A stretch of DNA of 64,000 nt, taken from Citrobacter rodentium NBRC 105723 = DSM 16636 (GTDB taxonomy: Bacteria > Pseudomonadota > Gammaproteobacteria > Enterobacterales > Enterobacteriaceae). Below are positions 16,914-26,810 of the stretch, piece after piece. The position numbers and the translations under genes were made by a program. Every line of letters begins with the position of its first letter. Within the stretch, counting starts at the first letter, position 1. Location: positions 3,658,001 through 3,722,000 of the forward strand of contig NZ_CP082833.1 of assembly GCF_021278985.1 (NCBI RefSeq). The letters are read 5' to 3'. Under the pieces are notes generated by a model. That model was not told the DNA's origin, did not search any database, and worked only from the letters and a program-made list of their open reading frames with translations.

Positions 16914-17861
16914 TTAGTGTTCGAACATCGCAGAAATCGATTCTTCGTTGCTGATACGGCGAATCGCTTCGGCCAGCATACCCGACAGGGTTAACGTGCG
17001 TACGTTCGGCAGCGCTTTGATTTCGTCAGTCAGCGGAATAGTATCGCAGACCACGACTTCATCAATCACCGAGTTACGCAGGTTATTTGCCGCATTGCCG
17101 GAGAAGATCGGGTGCGTTGCGTAAGCGAATACGCGCTTCGCGCCACGTTCTTTCAGCGCTTCCGCCGCTTTGCACAGCGTACCGCCGGTGTCGATCATAT
17201 CGTCAACCAGCACGCAGTCACGGCCGGCTACGTCGCCGATGATGTGCATCACCTGAGAAACGTTAGCGCGCGGACGACGCTTGTCGATGATCGCCATATC
17301 GGTGTCGTTCAGCAGCTTAGCGATAGCGCGGGCACGCACGACGCCACCGATGTCCGGAGAAACCACGATCGGGTTATCCAGGTTCAGCTGCAGCATATCT
17401 TCTAACAGAATCGGGCTACCGAATACGTTATCAACCGGCACGTCAAAGAAGCCCTGGATCTGCTCAGCATGCAGGTCTACGGTCAGTACGCGGTCAACGC
17501 CGACGCTGGACAGGAAGTCCGCAACAACTTTTGCCGTAATCGGCACACGAGCGGAACGTACACGACGGTCCTGGCGCGCATAGCCAAAGTAAGGGATAAC
17601 GGCGGTGATACGGCCTGCGGAAGCACGGCGCAGGGCATCAACCATAACGACCAATTCCATCAGGTTGTCGTTAGTGGGGGCACAAGTGGACTGGATGATG
17701 AAAATATCACCACCGCGTACATTTTCGTTGATTTGTACGCTGACTTCGCCGTCGCTAAAGCGACCTACAGCGGCGTCGCCGAGAGAAGTGTACAGGCGGT
17801 TGGCAATACGTTGTGCTAGTTCCGGGGTGGCGTTACCAGCAAAAAGCTTCATATCAGGCAC
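16914..17861 (-). CDS. prs: Ribose-phosphate pyrophosphokinase (PRPP synthase)
   Basis: A 315-residue enzyme that makes PRPP from ribose 5-phosphate and ATP, for purine, pyrimidine, histidine, tryptophan and NAD synthesis. I chose the GTG at 17861, giving MPDMKLFAGNATPELAQRIA; the longer frame upstream adds residues not in the family. Conserved parts include the PRPP-binding loop CVLVDDMIDTGGT, the catalytic VDLHAEQIQGFF region and GYARQDRR. It is preceded by ispE in the same direction across a 265-bp leader. Confidence 0.96.
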   Translation of the reverse strand: MPDMKLFAGNATPELAQRIANRLYTSLGDAAVGRFSDGEVSVQINENVRGGDIFIIQSTCAPTNDNLMELVVMVDALRRASAGRITAVIPYFGYARQDRRVRSARVPITAKVVADFLSSVGVDRVLTVDLHAEQIQGFFDVPVDNVFGSPILLEDMLQLNLDNPIVVSPDIGGVVRARAIAKLLNDTDMAIIDKRRPRANVSQVMHIIGDVAGRDCVLVDDMIDTGGTLCKAAEALKERGAKRVFAYATHPIFSGNAANNLRNSVIDEVVVCDTIPLTDEIKALPNVRTLTLSGMLAEAIRRISNEESISAMFEH

Positions 17862-18126
17862 GAGAAGAACCTCAGGCATGCGTCCATTGGTGGAAAGAAT
17901 CTGCCGAAAACTGTGCGGGCCAGGCAGGATTCTCTCCATGCGGTGTATTTAAAGAGCGCGATGCAACGTCTGGAACAGGGTGACGTTGTCACCGAAACTC
18001 AGCTTGCCCGGCTTACTCGCCATCATTCATGTTTCATGTACGCTGGCTTCAATGCCTCACGCCAGGCGCATACGGGATGTATGCTCCTGGCGCATCATTT
18101 CGCCATCTTCCTGAAACCCGAATGAT

Positions 18127-18978
18127 TCAGAGTAACGCTCTGTGCAGCGGGGAGAGGTTGACGCCTTTCGCCACGAAGCCGTTGAGCCATTCCGGGGCTT
18201 GCTCCAGCACCTGGCGGGCAGCAGACTCTGTATCGAATTCAGCAAAGACACAGGCTCCTGTACCAGTCAGGCGCGACGGCGCGTATTCTAACAGCCAGGA
18301 AAGCGCCGCATCAACCTCGCGAAAACGTTTTCTTGCGATAACCTCGCAATCATTGCTGAATTCACACTTTAATAACGTTTCTATTGACCTTTGCGGTGTG
18401 TTGCGCGGCAGTTGCGGGTCCTGGAAGATGAGAGGGGTGGCAATACTCACGCCAGGGTGGGCGACAAGATACCACTTCTCAGGCGGATTAACGGGCGTCA
18501 GGATTTCACCAACCCCTTCGGCAAACGCCGCCTGTCCATGGACAAACACCGGCACGTCTGCGCCAAGCTGAATACCCATTTCCGCCAGCTCATCAAGAGA
18601 AAGACCGCAGCCCCAGAGATGGTTCAGCGCGACAAGCGTCGTCGCGGCGTTAGACGAGCCGCCGCCGAGACCGCCGCCCATCGGCAGGCGTTTGTCGATA
18701 CGAATATCCGCGCCGCTGCCTGCGGGCAGACGACCGCTGGCCGCGGCGTTTTTCATCAGTAAACGGGCGGCGCGAACGATCAGGTTATCCTCATGCGCCA
18801 CGCCCTCTACCGGCGTCAACAGGCGGATACCACCGTCATCGCGCGGTTCGATACCGAGGGTATCGCCGTAGTCGAGGAACTGAAACAGGGTTTGCAGCGT
18901 GTGATAGCCATCGGCACGCTGCCCGGTGATATATAAAAACAGATTCAGTTTTGCCGGAGATGGCCACCAGGTCATCAT
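18127..18978 (-). CDS. ispE: 4-diphosphocytidyl-2-C-methyl-D-erythritol kinase
   Basis: A 283-residue GHMP kinase for the fourth step of the MEP isoprenoid pathway, phosphorylating CDP-ME with ATP. The glycine-rich ATP loop PMGGGLGGGSSNAA, N-terminal WPSPAKLNLFLYI and C-terminal RLTGTGACVFAEF are all conserved. Its ATG overlaps the lolB stop by four bases, so the two are translationally coupled. Length and sequence match the E. coli enzyme closely. Confidence 0.96.
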   Translation of the reverse strand: MMTWWPSPAKLNLFLYITGQRADGYHTLQTLFQFLDYGDTLGIEPRDDGGIRLLTPVEGVAHEDNLIVRAARLLMKNAAASGRLPAGSGADIRIDKRLPMGGGLGGGSSNAATTLVALNHLWGCGLSLDELAEMGIQLGADVPVFVHGQAAFAEGVGEILTPVNPPEKWYLVAHPGVSIATPLIFQDPQLPRNTPQRSIETLLKCEFSNDCEVIARKRFREVDAALSWLLEYAPSRLTGTGACVFAEFDTESAARQVLEQAPEWLNGFVAKGVNLSPLHRALL

Positions 18979-19598
18979 TTTACGATCCAGTTATCCATTT
19001 TCAGCTTGATGCGCTGCTCGCCGTTCGACAGTTCCATATTGGCGGGCATCTCGGGCCGGCTTTTGCTGTCATAAGCGCTGTAGACCACTTTCCAGTTTTT
19101 CCCGTCCTGGCGGTAATTCACTTCGCTGAGGCGATAGCGATCGTCCAGCTTGTAGTCGGTGGCGTCGCCCGGCAGGCCGAGGATCCACTGGCGCAGGCTG
19201 TTAAGCGGAATCGGCATCCCGGTCAGCTTTGCCAGCATCTCTTCAGCATCGTCGGCGGTATAACGCTGGCCTTTATTATCCACCAGCAGAACGTTTCCGG
19301 GCTGCGCGTTCAGTTCCAGCTCGGTACTGCCGAGCGGGTTGGTCAGCAGTAGGCGGTAGCGGTCTTGGCCGGTTTGTTGCCAGAAGAAGCGGGCATACAC
19401 TTTCTGCTCGTCGGAGATAAAGGCAAATGCGCCGCGCGTCTGGTACTGGTTTAAGTTACGCACCTCCTGCTGATGCTGGCGCCACTGCGGGGAATCAGGG
19501 CTTTTGCCCGGACCTTTCGGCGCATTGATCGTACAGGCGGTCAGAATCAGGCTTGCCAGCGGCAGCAGGCGAATCAGGCGAAAATCAGGCAGGGTCAT
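18975..19598 (-). CDS. lolB: Outer-membrane lipoprotein receptor LolB
   Basis: A 207-residue lipoprotein that accepts lipoproteins from periplasmic LolA and inserts them into the outer membrane. The start at 19598 gives MTLPDFRLIRLLPLASLILT followed by a lipobox cysteine (residue 22); the longer frame upstream is not supported. After the cysteine comes TINAPKGPGKSPDSPQWR, without aspartate at +2, so it would be sorted to the outer membrane. It is divergent from hemA and starts the lolB-ispE-prs run. Confidence 0.95.
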   Translation of the reverse strand: MTLPDFRLIRLLPLASLILTACTINAPKGPGKSPDSPQWRQHQQEVRNLNQYQTRGAFAFISDEQKVYARFFWQQTGQDRYRLLLTNPLGSTELELNAQPGNVLLVDNKGQRYTADDAEEMLAKLTGMPIPLNSLRQWILGLPGDATDYKLDDRYRLSEVNYRQDGKNWKVVYSAYDSKSRPEMPANMELSNGEQRIKLKMDNWIVK

Positions 19599-19799
19599 AG
19601 TGATGACGAATCCTTGTGATACGTTGCAATAATAATTGTTAATGCTAGCGCCGGGTGGGTACATCGTCTACGTTCACGTTATCTTATTTTAAGCGCTAAG
19701 CTATTACTCCAAAAGGGGACCCTCTCTTTTATTGATTACGCGCATCCTGTATGATGCGAGCAGACTAACCATATCAACGCTGGTACTACTCCCGCAGAC

Positions 19800-21056
19800 A
19801 TGACCCTTTTAGCGCTCGGTATTAACCACAAAACGGCACCTGTATCGTTGCGAGAACGCGTAACGTTTTCGCCGGACACGCTCGATCGGGCGCTGGACAG
19901 CCTGCTGGCGCAGCCGATGGTGCAGGGCGGGGTGGTGTTGTCGACCTGTAACCGTACGGAGCTGTATCTCAGCGTTGAAGAGCAGGACAATCTGCAGGAG
20001 GCGCTGATTCGCTGGTTATGTGATTTCCATAATCTGAACGAAGACGATCTGCGCAGCAGCCTCTACTGGCACCAGGACAACGATGCCGTCAGCCACCTGA
20101 TGCGCGTCGCCAGCGGCCTTGACTCGCTGGTTCTCGGCGAGCCGCAAATTCTTGGCCAGGTGAAAAAAGCGTTTGCTGATTCGCAAAAAGGCCACCTTAA
20201 CGCCAGCGCGCTGGAACGCATGTTCCAGAAATCCTTCTCCGTCGCCAAACGGGTGCGTACCGAAACCGACATCGGCGCCAGCGCCGTTTCCGTCGCCTTC
20301 GCCGCCTGTACTCTGGCGCGGCAAATCTTCGAATCGCTCTCCGCCGTGACCGTCCTGCTGGTCGGCGCGGGAGAAACCATTGAGCTGGTGGCGCGTCATC
20401 TGCGCGAGCACAAAGTGCAGAGGATGATCATCGCTAACCGCACCCGTGAACGGGCGCAGGTGCTGGCTGATGAGGTCGGCGCCGAGGTCATCGCGCTGAG
20501 CGACATCGACGCCCGTCTGCGGGAAGCCGATATTATTATCAGCTCCACCGCCAGCCCGCTGCCCATTATCGGCAAGGGGATGGTGGAACGCGCGCTGAAA
20601 AGCCGACGTAATCAGCCGATGCTGTTGGTGGACATCGCGGTTCCCCGCGACGTTGAGCCGGAGGTCGGTAAGCTGGCGAACGCCTATCTCTACAGCGTTG
20701 ACGATCTGCAAAGCATCATTTCGCATAACCTGGCGCAGCGTAAAGCGGCGGCGGTGGAAGCGGAAACCATCGTGGCGCAGGAAACCAGCGAATTCATGGC
20801 CTGGCTGCGCGCTCAGGGCGCCAGCGAGACTATTCGCGAATACCGCAGCCAGTCTGAACAGGTGCGCGACGAACTGACCGCCAAAGCGCTGGCTGCGCTG
20901 GAGCAGGGCGGCGATCCGCAGACGATTATGCAGGATCTGGCGTGGAAACTGACCAACCGCCTGATCCACGCGCCAACCAAATCTCTACAGCAGGCCGCCC
21001 GTGACGGGGATGACGAACGCCTGAATATTCTGCGCGACAGCCTCGGGCTGGAGTAG
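19800..21056 (+). CDS. hemA: Glutamyl-tRNA reductase
   Basis: A 418-residue enzyme for the first committed step of haem synthesis in enterobacteria: it reduces glutamyl-tRNA(Glu) to glutamate-1-semialdehyde using NADPH. The catalytic cysteine lies in LSTCNRTELY, followed by the NADPH-binding LLVGAGETIELVARHL and a C-terminal dimerisation domain. The N-terminus MTLLALGINHKTAP contains the region through which HemA abundance is controlled by proteolysis in related bacteria. It heads a translation-linked gene run with prfA and prmC. Confidence 0.97.
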   Translation: MTLLALGINHKTAPVSLRERVTFSPDTLDRALDSLLAQPMVQGGVVLSTCNRTELYLSVEEQDNLQEALIRWLCDFHNLNEDDLRSSLYWHQDNDAVSHLMRVASGLDSLVLGEPQILGQVKKAFADSQKGHLNASALERMFQKSFSVAKRVRTETDIGASAVSVAFAACTLARQIFESLSAVTVLLVGAGETIELVARHLREHKVQRMIIANRTRERAQVLADEVGAEVIALSDIDARLREADIIISSTASPLPIIGKGMVERALKSRRNQPMLLVDIAVPRDVEPEVGKLANAYLYSVDDLQSIISHNLAQRKAAAVEAETIVAQETSEFMAWLRAQGASETIREYRSQSEQVRDELTAKALAALEQGGDPQTIMQDLAWKLTNRLIHAPTKSLQQAARDGDDERLNILRDSLGLE

Positions 21057-21094
21057 CAGCACACCCCTCTTTTTTACAAGGTGCATTTACGCCT

Positions 21095-22177
21095 ATGAAG
21101 CCTTCTATCGTTGCCAAACTGGAAGCCCTGCATGAACGCCATGAGGAAGTTCAGGCGCTGCTCGGTGATGCGGAAACCATCGCAGACCAGGAGCGTTTCC
21201 GCGCGCTGTCGCGCGAGTATGCGCAATTAAGCGATGTTTCCCGCTGTTTTACGGACTGGCGACAGGTTCAGGACGATATCGAAACGGCGCAAATGATGCT
21301 CGACGATCCTGAAATGCGCGAAATGGCGCAGGACGAACTGCGCGACGCGAAAGAAAAAAGCGAACAGCTGGAACAGCAGCTTCAGCTTCTGCTGCTGCCG
21401 AAAGATCCGGACGATGAGCGCAATGCGTTTCTCGAAGTGCGCGCCGGGACCGGCGGCGACGAAGCGGCGCTGTTTGCCGGCGATCTGTTCCGCATGTACA
21501 GCCGTTACGCCGAAACCCGCCGCTGGCGGGTAGAGATCATGAGCATGAATGAAGGCGAACACGGCGGTTACAAAGAGATTATCGCTAAAATTAGCGGTGA
21601 CGGCGTTTATGGCCGACTGAAATTTGAATCCGGCGGCCATCGCGTACAGCGCGTTCCGGCCACGGAGTCGCAGGGGCGAATCCATACTTCCGCCTGTACC
21701 GTCGCGGTGATGCCGGAGCTGCCGGAAGCGGAACTGCCGGATATCAACCCTGCCGATCTGCGTATCGATACCTATCGCTCCTCCGGCGCAGGCGGTCAGC
21801 ACGTTAACACCACCGACTCGGCGATTCGCATCACCCACCTGCCGACCGGCATTGTGGTGGAGTGTCAGGACGAACGTTCGCAGCATAAAAACAAAGCTAA
21901 GGCATTGTCGGTGCTCGGCGCGCGTATTCGCGCGGCGGAAGTGGCGAAACGCCAGCAGGAAGAGGCGTCGACCCGCCGCAACCTGTTAGGCAGCGGCGAT
22001 CGCAGCGATCGCAACCGCACCTATAACTTCCCACAGGGGCGGGTGACCGATCACCGCATCAACCTGACGCTGTATCGTCTGGATGAAGTGATGGAAGGCA
22101 AACTGGACATGCTGATCGAGCCTGTGGTGCAGGAATACCAGGCCGACCAGCTGGCGGCGCTTTCCGAGCAGGAATAA
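21095..22177 (+). CDS. prfA: Peptide chain release factor 1
   Basis: A 360-residue class I release factor that reads UAA and UAG and releases the finished peptide. The GGQ motif, whose glutamine is methylated by PrmC, is in RSSGAGGQHVNTTDSA. The stop-codon reading PxT element is the PAT in RVPATESQGRIHTS. The gene's stop overlaps the prmC start by one base (TAATG), linking synthesis of the factor and its modifying enzyme. Confidence 0.97.
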   Translation: MKPSIVAKLEALHERHEEVQALLGDAETIADQERFRALSREYAQLSDVSRCFTDWRQVQDDIETAQMMLDDPEMREMAQDELRDAKEKSEQLEQQLQLLLLPKDPDDERNAFLEVRAGTGGDEAALFAGDLFRMYSRYAETRRWRVEIMSMNEGEHGGYKEIIAKISGDGVYGRLKFESGGHRVQRVPATESQGRIHTSACTVAVMPELPEAELPDINPADLRIDTYRSSGAGGQHVNTTDSAIRITHLPTGIVVECQDERSQHKNKAKALSVLGARIRAAEVAKRQQEEASTRRNLLGSGDRSDRNRTYNFPQGRVTDHRINLTLYRLDEVMEGKLDMLIEPVVQEYQADQLAALSEQE

Positions 22178-23013
22178 TGGAATTTCAGCACTGGTTGCGT
22201 GAGGCGATAAGCCAGCTTCAGGAGAGCGACAGCCCGCGCCGCGACGCCGAGATCCTGCTTGAGTTCGTCACCGGCAAAACGCGCACCTGGATTCTGGCCT
22301 TTGGCGAAACGGCGTTAACCGACACCCAGCAACAGCAGCTGGCAACGCTGCTGGCGCGGCGCAGGCGCGGCGAGCCGATTGCCCATCTGACTGGCGTGCG
22401 CGAATTCTGGTCGCTGCCGCTGTTTGTCTCGCCCGCCACGCTGATCCCGCGCCCCGATACCGAATGTCTGGTTGAGCAGGCGCTGGCGCGGCTGCCCGCT
22501 TCGCCGTGCCGGATCCTCGATTTAGGCACCGGCACCGGAGCGATTGCGCTGGCGCTGGCGACGGAACGCCCTGACTGCGTCATAACTGCGGTAGACCGGA
22601 TGCCGGACGCCGTGGCGCTGGCGCAGCGTAATGCCGCCCATCTGGCCATCGGCAACGTGCGAATCCTGCAAAGCGACTGGTTCAGCGCGGTGAAGGGAGA
22701 GCAGTTCGACATGATCGTCAGCAACCCGCCCTATATCGACGAACAGGACCCGCATCTGGCCGAGGGCGATGTGCGTTTCGAACCGCTGTCGGCGCTGGTC
22801 GCGGGCGATCATGGCATGGCCGACATCGTGCAGATTATCGCCCAGGCGCGCGACTTTCTGAGCGCCGGCGGCTTTCTGCTGCTGGAGCATGGCTGGCAAC
22901 AGGGGGCCGCGGTGCGGGAGGCGTTCAGCCGCGCGGGTTACCAGGCGGTGGCGACCTGTCGTGATTACGGCGACAACGAGCGGATCACGCTCGGGCGCTG
23001 GACAGCATGTTAA
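22177..23013 (+). CDS. prmC: Release factor glutamine methyltransferase
   Basis: A 278-residue SAM-dependent enzyme that methylates the GGQ glutamine of release factors. The SAM-binding motif is ILDLGTGTGAIALALA and the substrate motif is SNPPYIDEQDPHL. The C-terminus overlaps sirB2 by seven bases. Formerly called hemK because of its position next to hemA. No anomalies seen. Confidence 0.96.
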   Translation: MEFQHWLREAISQLQESDSPRRDAEILLEFVTGKTRTWILAFGETALTDTQQQQLATLLARRRRGEPIAHLTGVREFWSLPLFVSPATLIPRPDTECLVEQALARLPASPCRILDLGTGTGAIALALATERPDCVITAVDRMPDAVALAQRNAAHLAIGNVRILQSDWFSAVKGEQFDMIVSNPPYIDEQDPHLAEGDVRFEPLSALVAGDHGMADIVQIIAQARDFLSAGGFLLLEHGWQQGAAVREAFSRAGYQAVATCRDYGDNERITLGRWTAC

Positions 23014-23399
23014 GCGTTACGCTGTTGCTCGCCGTTCACCTTACCAGCATCGCGCTGTCGGTCAGCCTTTTTGTGTTGCGCTTCGGGTGGCGGGAAAGCG
23101 GCTCTCCGCTTGCCGACGCGCGCTGGACGCGGGTGATTCCGCCGGTTATCGACACCGTGCTGTTGCTCAGTGGTATTGGTTTAATCGCTAAAACGCACAT
23201 CCTGCCATTCACCGGACAGGGGGCATGGCTGACTGAGAAGCTGTTTGGCGTTATCATCTACATCGTTTTGGGTTTTATCGCGCTTGACTATCGTCGGGCG
23301 CGCAGTCGGCAGGCGCGGTTGATCGCGTTTCCGCTGGCGTTGGTGGTGCTGTACATCATCATTAAACTCGCCACCACAAAAATATCGTTACTGGGGTAA
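23007..23399 (+). CDS. sirB2: SirB2-family inner-membrane protein
   Basis: A 130-residue membrane protein with four hydrophobic segments (LSVTLLLAVHLTSIALSVSL, VIDTVLLLSGIGLI, LFGVIIYIVLGFIALDY, LIAFPLALVVLYIIIKL), matching the E. coli ychQ product in length. SirB2 is conserved next to prmC; its biochemical role is unknown. The start overlaps the prmC end. Confidence 0.9.
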   Translation: MLSVTLLLAVHLTSIALSVSLFVLRFGWRESGSPLADARWTRVIPPVIDTVLLLSGIGLIAKTHILPFTGQGAWLTEKLFGVIIYIVLGFIALDYRRARSRQARLIAFPLALVVLYIIIKLATTKISLLG

Positions 23400-23402
23400 G
23401 TC

Positions 23403-24212
23403 ATGAGATCGTTAGCTGATTTCGAATTTAATAAAGCGCCATTGTGCGACGGGATGATCCTGGCATCGGAAACCATCCGCTTGGATTTTCCCTCGCAAAC
23501 TGTCTACGACGAGCTGGAACGTCTGGTCAGCCTGGCGCAAGAAGAAATTAGCCAGCTCCTGTCTCAGGATGAGCAACTGGAAAAATTGCTGGCGCTTTTT
23601 TACGGCGAGTGGGGGTTTACCGACAGTCGCGGCGTGTACCGTTTATCCGATGCGTTATGGCTTGATCAGGTGCTGAAGAACCGTCAGGGCAGCGCGGTTT
23701 CGTTAGGGGCTATCCTGATGTGGATCGCCAACCGTTTGTCTCTGCCGCTGGTGCCGGTGATTTTTCCGACGCAGCTGATTCTGCGCATTGAGTCGCTGGA
23801 CGGGGAGATGTGGCTGATTAACCCGTTTAACGGCGAAACGCTGAACGAACATACCCTTGAGGTGTGGCTGAAAGGTAATATCAGTCCGGTTGCCGAGTTA
23901 TTTAATGAAGATCTCGACGAAGCCGATAACGCCGAAGTGATTCGCAAGCTGCTCGATACGCTGAAATCTTCCTTAATGGAAGAGCAGCAGATGGAACTGG
24001 CCCTGCGCGCCAGCGAAGCGCTGTTACAGTTTAATCCGGAAGATCCGTATGAAATCCGCGACCGCGGGCTGATTTATGCCCAGCTGGAGTGCGAGCACGT
24101 GGCGCTGAGCGATTTAAGCTATTTCGTTGAGCAGTGTCCAGAAGACCCGATCAGCGAAATGATTCGTGCGCAGATTAATAACATCTCGCACAAGCACATT
24201 GTCCTGCATTAA
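23403..24212 (+). CDS. sirB1: SirB1 family transglutaminase-like/TPR protein
   Basis: A 269-residue cytoplasmic protein with an N-terminal transglutaminase-like fold (GSAVSLGAILMWIANRLSLP ... LRIESLDGEMWLINPFNG) and C-terminal TPR-like helices (LRASEALLQFNPEDPYEIRD). It matches E. coli ychA/sirB1 in length and place. Its activity has not been firmly established. It begins three bases after sirB2 and precedes kdsA. Confidence 0.9.
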   Translation: MRSLADFEFNKAPLCDGMILASETIRLDFPSQTVYDELERLVSLAQEEISQLLSQDEQLEKLLALFYGEWGFTDSRGVYRLSDALWLDQVLKNRQGSAVSLGAILMWIANRLSLPLVPVIFPTQLILRIESLDGEMWLINPFNGETLNEHTLEVWLKGNISPVAELFNEDLDEADNAEVIRKLLDTLKSSLMEEQQMELALRASEALLQFNPEDPYEIRDRGLIYAQLECEHVALSDLSYFVEQCPEDPISEMIRAQINNISHKHIVLH

Positions 24213-24247
24213 TTGACAGACATTTTACTCACCATTAAGGCGATCCT

Positions 24248-25102
24248 ATGAAACAAAAAGTGGTTAACATTGGCGATATCAGGGTGGCAAACGATCTGCC
24301 GTTCGTGCTGTTCGGTGGTATGAATGTGCTGGAATCCCGCGACCTGGCGATGCGCATTTGTGAGCACTACGTAACCGTTACCCAGAAGCTGGGTATCCCT
24401 TACGTGTTCAAAGCCTCTTTCGATAAAGCCAACCGCTCTTCTATTCACTCTTACCGTGGACCAGGTCTGGAAGAAGGGATGAAAATCTTCCAGGAGCTGA
24501 AGCAGACCTTTGGCGTTAAAGTGATCACCGACGTGCATGAAGCCAGCCAGGCGCAGCCTGTTGCTGACGTCGTGGATGTGATTCAGTTACCGGCGTTCCT
24601 GGCCCGTCAGACCGATCTGGTGGAAGCGATGGCGAAAACCGACGCGGTTATCAACGTGAAAAAACCGCAGTTCATCAGCCCCGGCCAGATGGGCAATATC
24701 GTCGACAAATTCCGCGAAGGCGGCAACGAAAAGGTTATCCTCTGCGATCGTGGCGCTAACTTCGGTTATGACAACCTGGTCGTGGATATGCTCGGCTTCA
24801 GCGTGATGAAAAAAGTCTCCGGCAACAGCCCGGTTATTTTCGACGTCACCCACTCGCTGCAGTGCCGTGACCCGTTTGGCGCAGCAAGCGGCGGTCGTCG
24901 CGGTCAGGTGACGGAGCTGGCGCGCGCCGGTATGGCGGTTGGTCTGGCCGGTCTGTTTATTGAAGCGCATCCGGATCCGGCCAATGCGAAATGCGACGGT
25001 CCGTCCGCGCTGCCGCTGGCGAAGCTGGAGCAGTTCCTGGTGCAGATGAAGGCGATTGATGATTTGGTGAAAAGCTTCGACGAGCTGGATACCGAGAACT
25101 AA
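24248..25102 (+). CDS. kdsA: KDO-8-phosphate synthase
   Basis: A 284-residue enzyme condensing phosphoenolpyruvate with arabinose 5-phosphate to make KDO-8-phosphate for lipopolysaccharide core. Conserved segments include FKASFDKANRSSIHSYRGPG, VKKPQFISPGQM and DVTHSLQCRDPFGAASGGRR. A good AAGGCGATC spacer precedes the ATG. The gene ends the hemA-to-kdsA run; a REP element with terminator-like stem follows. Confidence 0.97.
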   Translation: MKQKVVNIGDIRVANDLPFVLFGGMNVLESRDLAMRICEHYVTVTQKLGIPYVFKASFDKANRSSIHSYRGPGLEEGMKIFQELKQTFGVKVITDVHEASQAQPVADVVDVIQLPAFLARQTDLVEAMAKTDAVINVKKPQFISPGQMGNIVDKFREGGNEKVILCDRGANFGYDNLVVDMLGFSVMKKVSGNSPVIFDVTHSLQCRDPFGAASGGRRGQVTELARAGMAVGLAGLFIEAHPDPANAKCDGPSALPLAKLEQFLVQMKAIDDLVKSFDELDTEN

Positions 25103-25206
25103 GGTAAGGTTGCGCAGGCCGGGTAAGACGCGCTTGGCGGACCTGGCGGATAACGCTGATATTCGGGCCGGAGGTGGCGTTTACGCCGCCGTCCGGCCTT
25201 TTACTG
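25103..25206. repeat. REP element and bidirectional terminator between kdsA and chaA
   Basis: The stem GGCCGGAGGTGGCG/CGCCGCCGTCCGGCC (25166-25200) with a four-base TTTA loop and T tail can stop kdsA and, on the other strand, chaA. A second partial REP unit lies at 25119-25150. In E. coli K-12 this spot holds the ldr/rdl toxin-antitoxin repeats; here only about 100 bases remain and no ldr ORF is seen. Confidence 0.7.
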
Positions 25207-26307
25207 TCAGGCGAAAATCGTCATCAGATAGGCGGCAAACAGCGCCAGATGCGCCGCGCCGTTCAGCACGTTGGTGCGCCCGGTAGAGAAGGAGAGCTGG
25301 CACAGCATTAACGAGGCCACCATCACCACCATTTCCGGGGCGTCTAAACCAAACACCAGCTCATTTCCCGTCGCCCATGCAATCAGCGTCACCACGGGCA
25401 CCGTCAGGGAAATGGTCGCCAGCACCGAACCGAAGAACAGATTCATTGCCCGCTGCACCTGATTGTTCAGCACCGCTTTCAGCGCGCCAAGCCCTTCCGG
25501 GGAGAGGATCAGCAGAGCCACAAGGAAGCCGGTAAAGGCCACCGGGGCATTCAGCTCCGTCAGCAGCGTCTCCAGCGGATTGGCGTTCATTTTGGTGACC
25601 GCAATCACCGCAATCAGATGGATAATCAGCCACGCCGCATGCCAGACGTTGCCATGCGCCGACGGCTTGCCGTGGTGCGGATCGTCGTCGTCGCTGTCAT
25701 CTTCATGCTCATAGACAAACAGGCTCTGGTGCGTTTTGGTCTGGATCAGCAGGAACACGCCGTACATGGCGGCGGAGATAAGCGCGACCAGCAATGCCTG
25801 TCCGGTGCTGAAATTGGCGCCCGGCAGCGCCATCGGAAAGACCAGCACAATAATCGCCAGCGGGAACAGGGCAATCAGATACTGTTTAATCCCGTACAGA
25901 TTCATATACTGGGTGGCGAATTTACGCCCGCCCAGTAACAGTGAGAAACCGACCAGGCCGCCGGTGACAATCATGATGATGGAATAGAGCGTATCGCGCA
26001 TCAGCGTCGGCGCGGCGTCGCCTGTCGCCATTAAGGCGGAAATCAGGCTGACCTCAAGAATGACCACCGACAGACTCAGAATCAGCGAGCCATAGGGTTC
26101 GCCGAGGCGGTGCGCTAACACATCGGCATGGCGAACCACGCTAAACGCGCTGCTTAAAATGCCAATCAGGGCAAGAATATTAATCCCGATAACCGCTGGT
26201 AGCGACTGGCTGCTTCCCCAGAGGAACAGCACTACCAGCGCCAGCGCCGGGAAAATAAGCGACGACTCCTTGTGGCGGGTTTTCACCGCCTCTTGTGCAT
26301 GTGTCAT
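25207..26307 (-). CDS. chaA: Sodium-potassium/proton antiporter ChaA
   Basis: A 366-residue member of the calcium/cation exchanger family with about eleven transmembrane helices. The two alpha repeats are visible as SLSVVILEVSLISALM and LVALLILSPEGLGALKAVLN. A histidine/aspartate-rich loop (HEDDSDDDDPHHGK) lies in the middle. ChaA exports Na+, K+ or Ca2+ in exchange for protons at alkaline pH. It is divergent from chaB. Confidence 0.95.
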   Translation of the reverse strand: MTHAQEAVKTRHKESSLIFPALALVVLFLWGSSQSLPAVIGINILALIGILSSAFSVVRHADVLAHRLGEPYGSLILSLSVVILEVSLISALMATGDAAPTLMRDTLYSIIMIVTGGLVGFSLLLGGRKFATQYMNLYGIKQYLIALFPLAIIVLVFPMALPGANFSTGQALLVALISAAMYGVFLLIQTKTHQSLFVYEHEDDSDDDDPHHGKPSAHGNVWHAAWLIIHLIAVIAVTKMNANPLETLLTELNAPVAFTGFLVALLILSPEGLGALKAVLNNQVQRAMNLFFGSVLATISLTVPVVTLIAWATGNELVFGLDAPEMVVMVASLMLCQLSFSTGRTNVLNGAAHLALFAAYLMTIFA

Positions 26308-26579
26308 TAACGATCTCCATTTCTGCAGGCAGACTGTTGTTATAAATGTAATAAAGATTATAAAAAATAGCAGAAAACGCGCGTTATCCGATGCTTTTTT
26401 ACGTAATTTTACGGGGTTTCTTTATTTTCAATTTCAAAGGCCAGAAAGGGGTAATCTTGTGCAGAGTTTATTTTAATTACAAATGGTTAAATGACAGTAT
26501 TTATTAAAAAACACCTGAAAAGTGGCGGAATAAAACATCGTTGACCACACTTAAGATTTAACCCAAAGAGGAGTCGACC

Positions 26580-26810
26580 ATGCCTTATAAAGCCACCAAA
26601 GATCTGCCGGATAATGTCCGCAATGTTTTACCTGCCCATGCCCAGGAGATTTATAAGGAGGCATTTAACAGCGCCTGGGATCAGTACAAGGACAAAGAGG
26701 ATCGCCGCGATGACGCCAGCCGCGAAGAGACCGCGCATAAGGTGGCGTGGGCGGCGGTGAAAAATGATTATCAGAAGGGCGATGACGATAAGTGGCATAA
26801 AAAATCATAA
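26580..26810 (+). CDS. chaB: ChaB family protein, putative cation transport regulator
   Basis: A 76-residue hydrophilic protein matching E. coli ChaB in length: MPYKATKDLPDNVRNVLPAH, an alpha-helical middle with AFNSAWDQYKD, and a lysine-rich end. A strong AGAGGAG ribosome site precedes it. Role as a ChaA regulator is proposed in E. coli but not well proven. A 272-bp AT-rich gap separates it from chaA. Confidence 0.93.
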   Translation: MPYKATKDLPDNVRNVLPAHAQEIYKEAFNSAWDQYKDKEDRRDDASREETAHKVAWAAVKNDYQKGDDDKWHKKS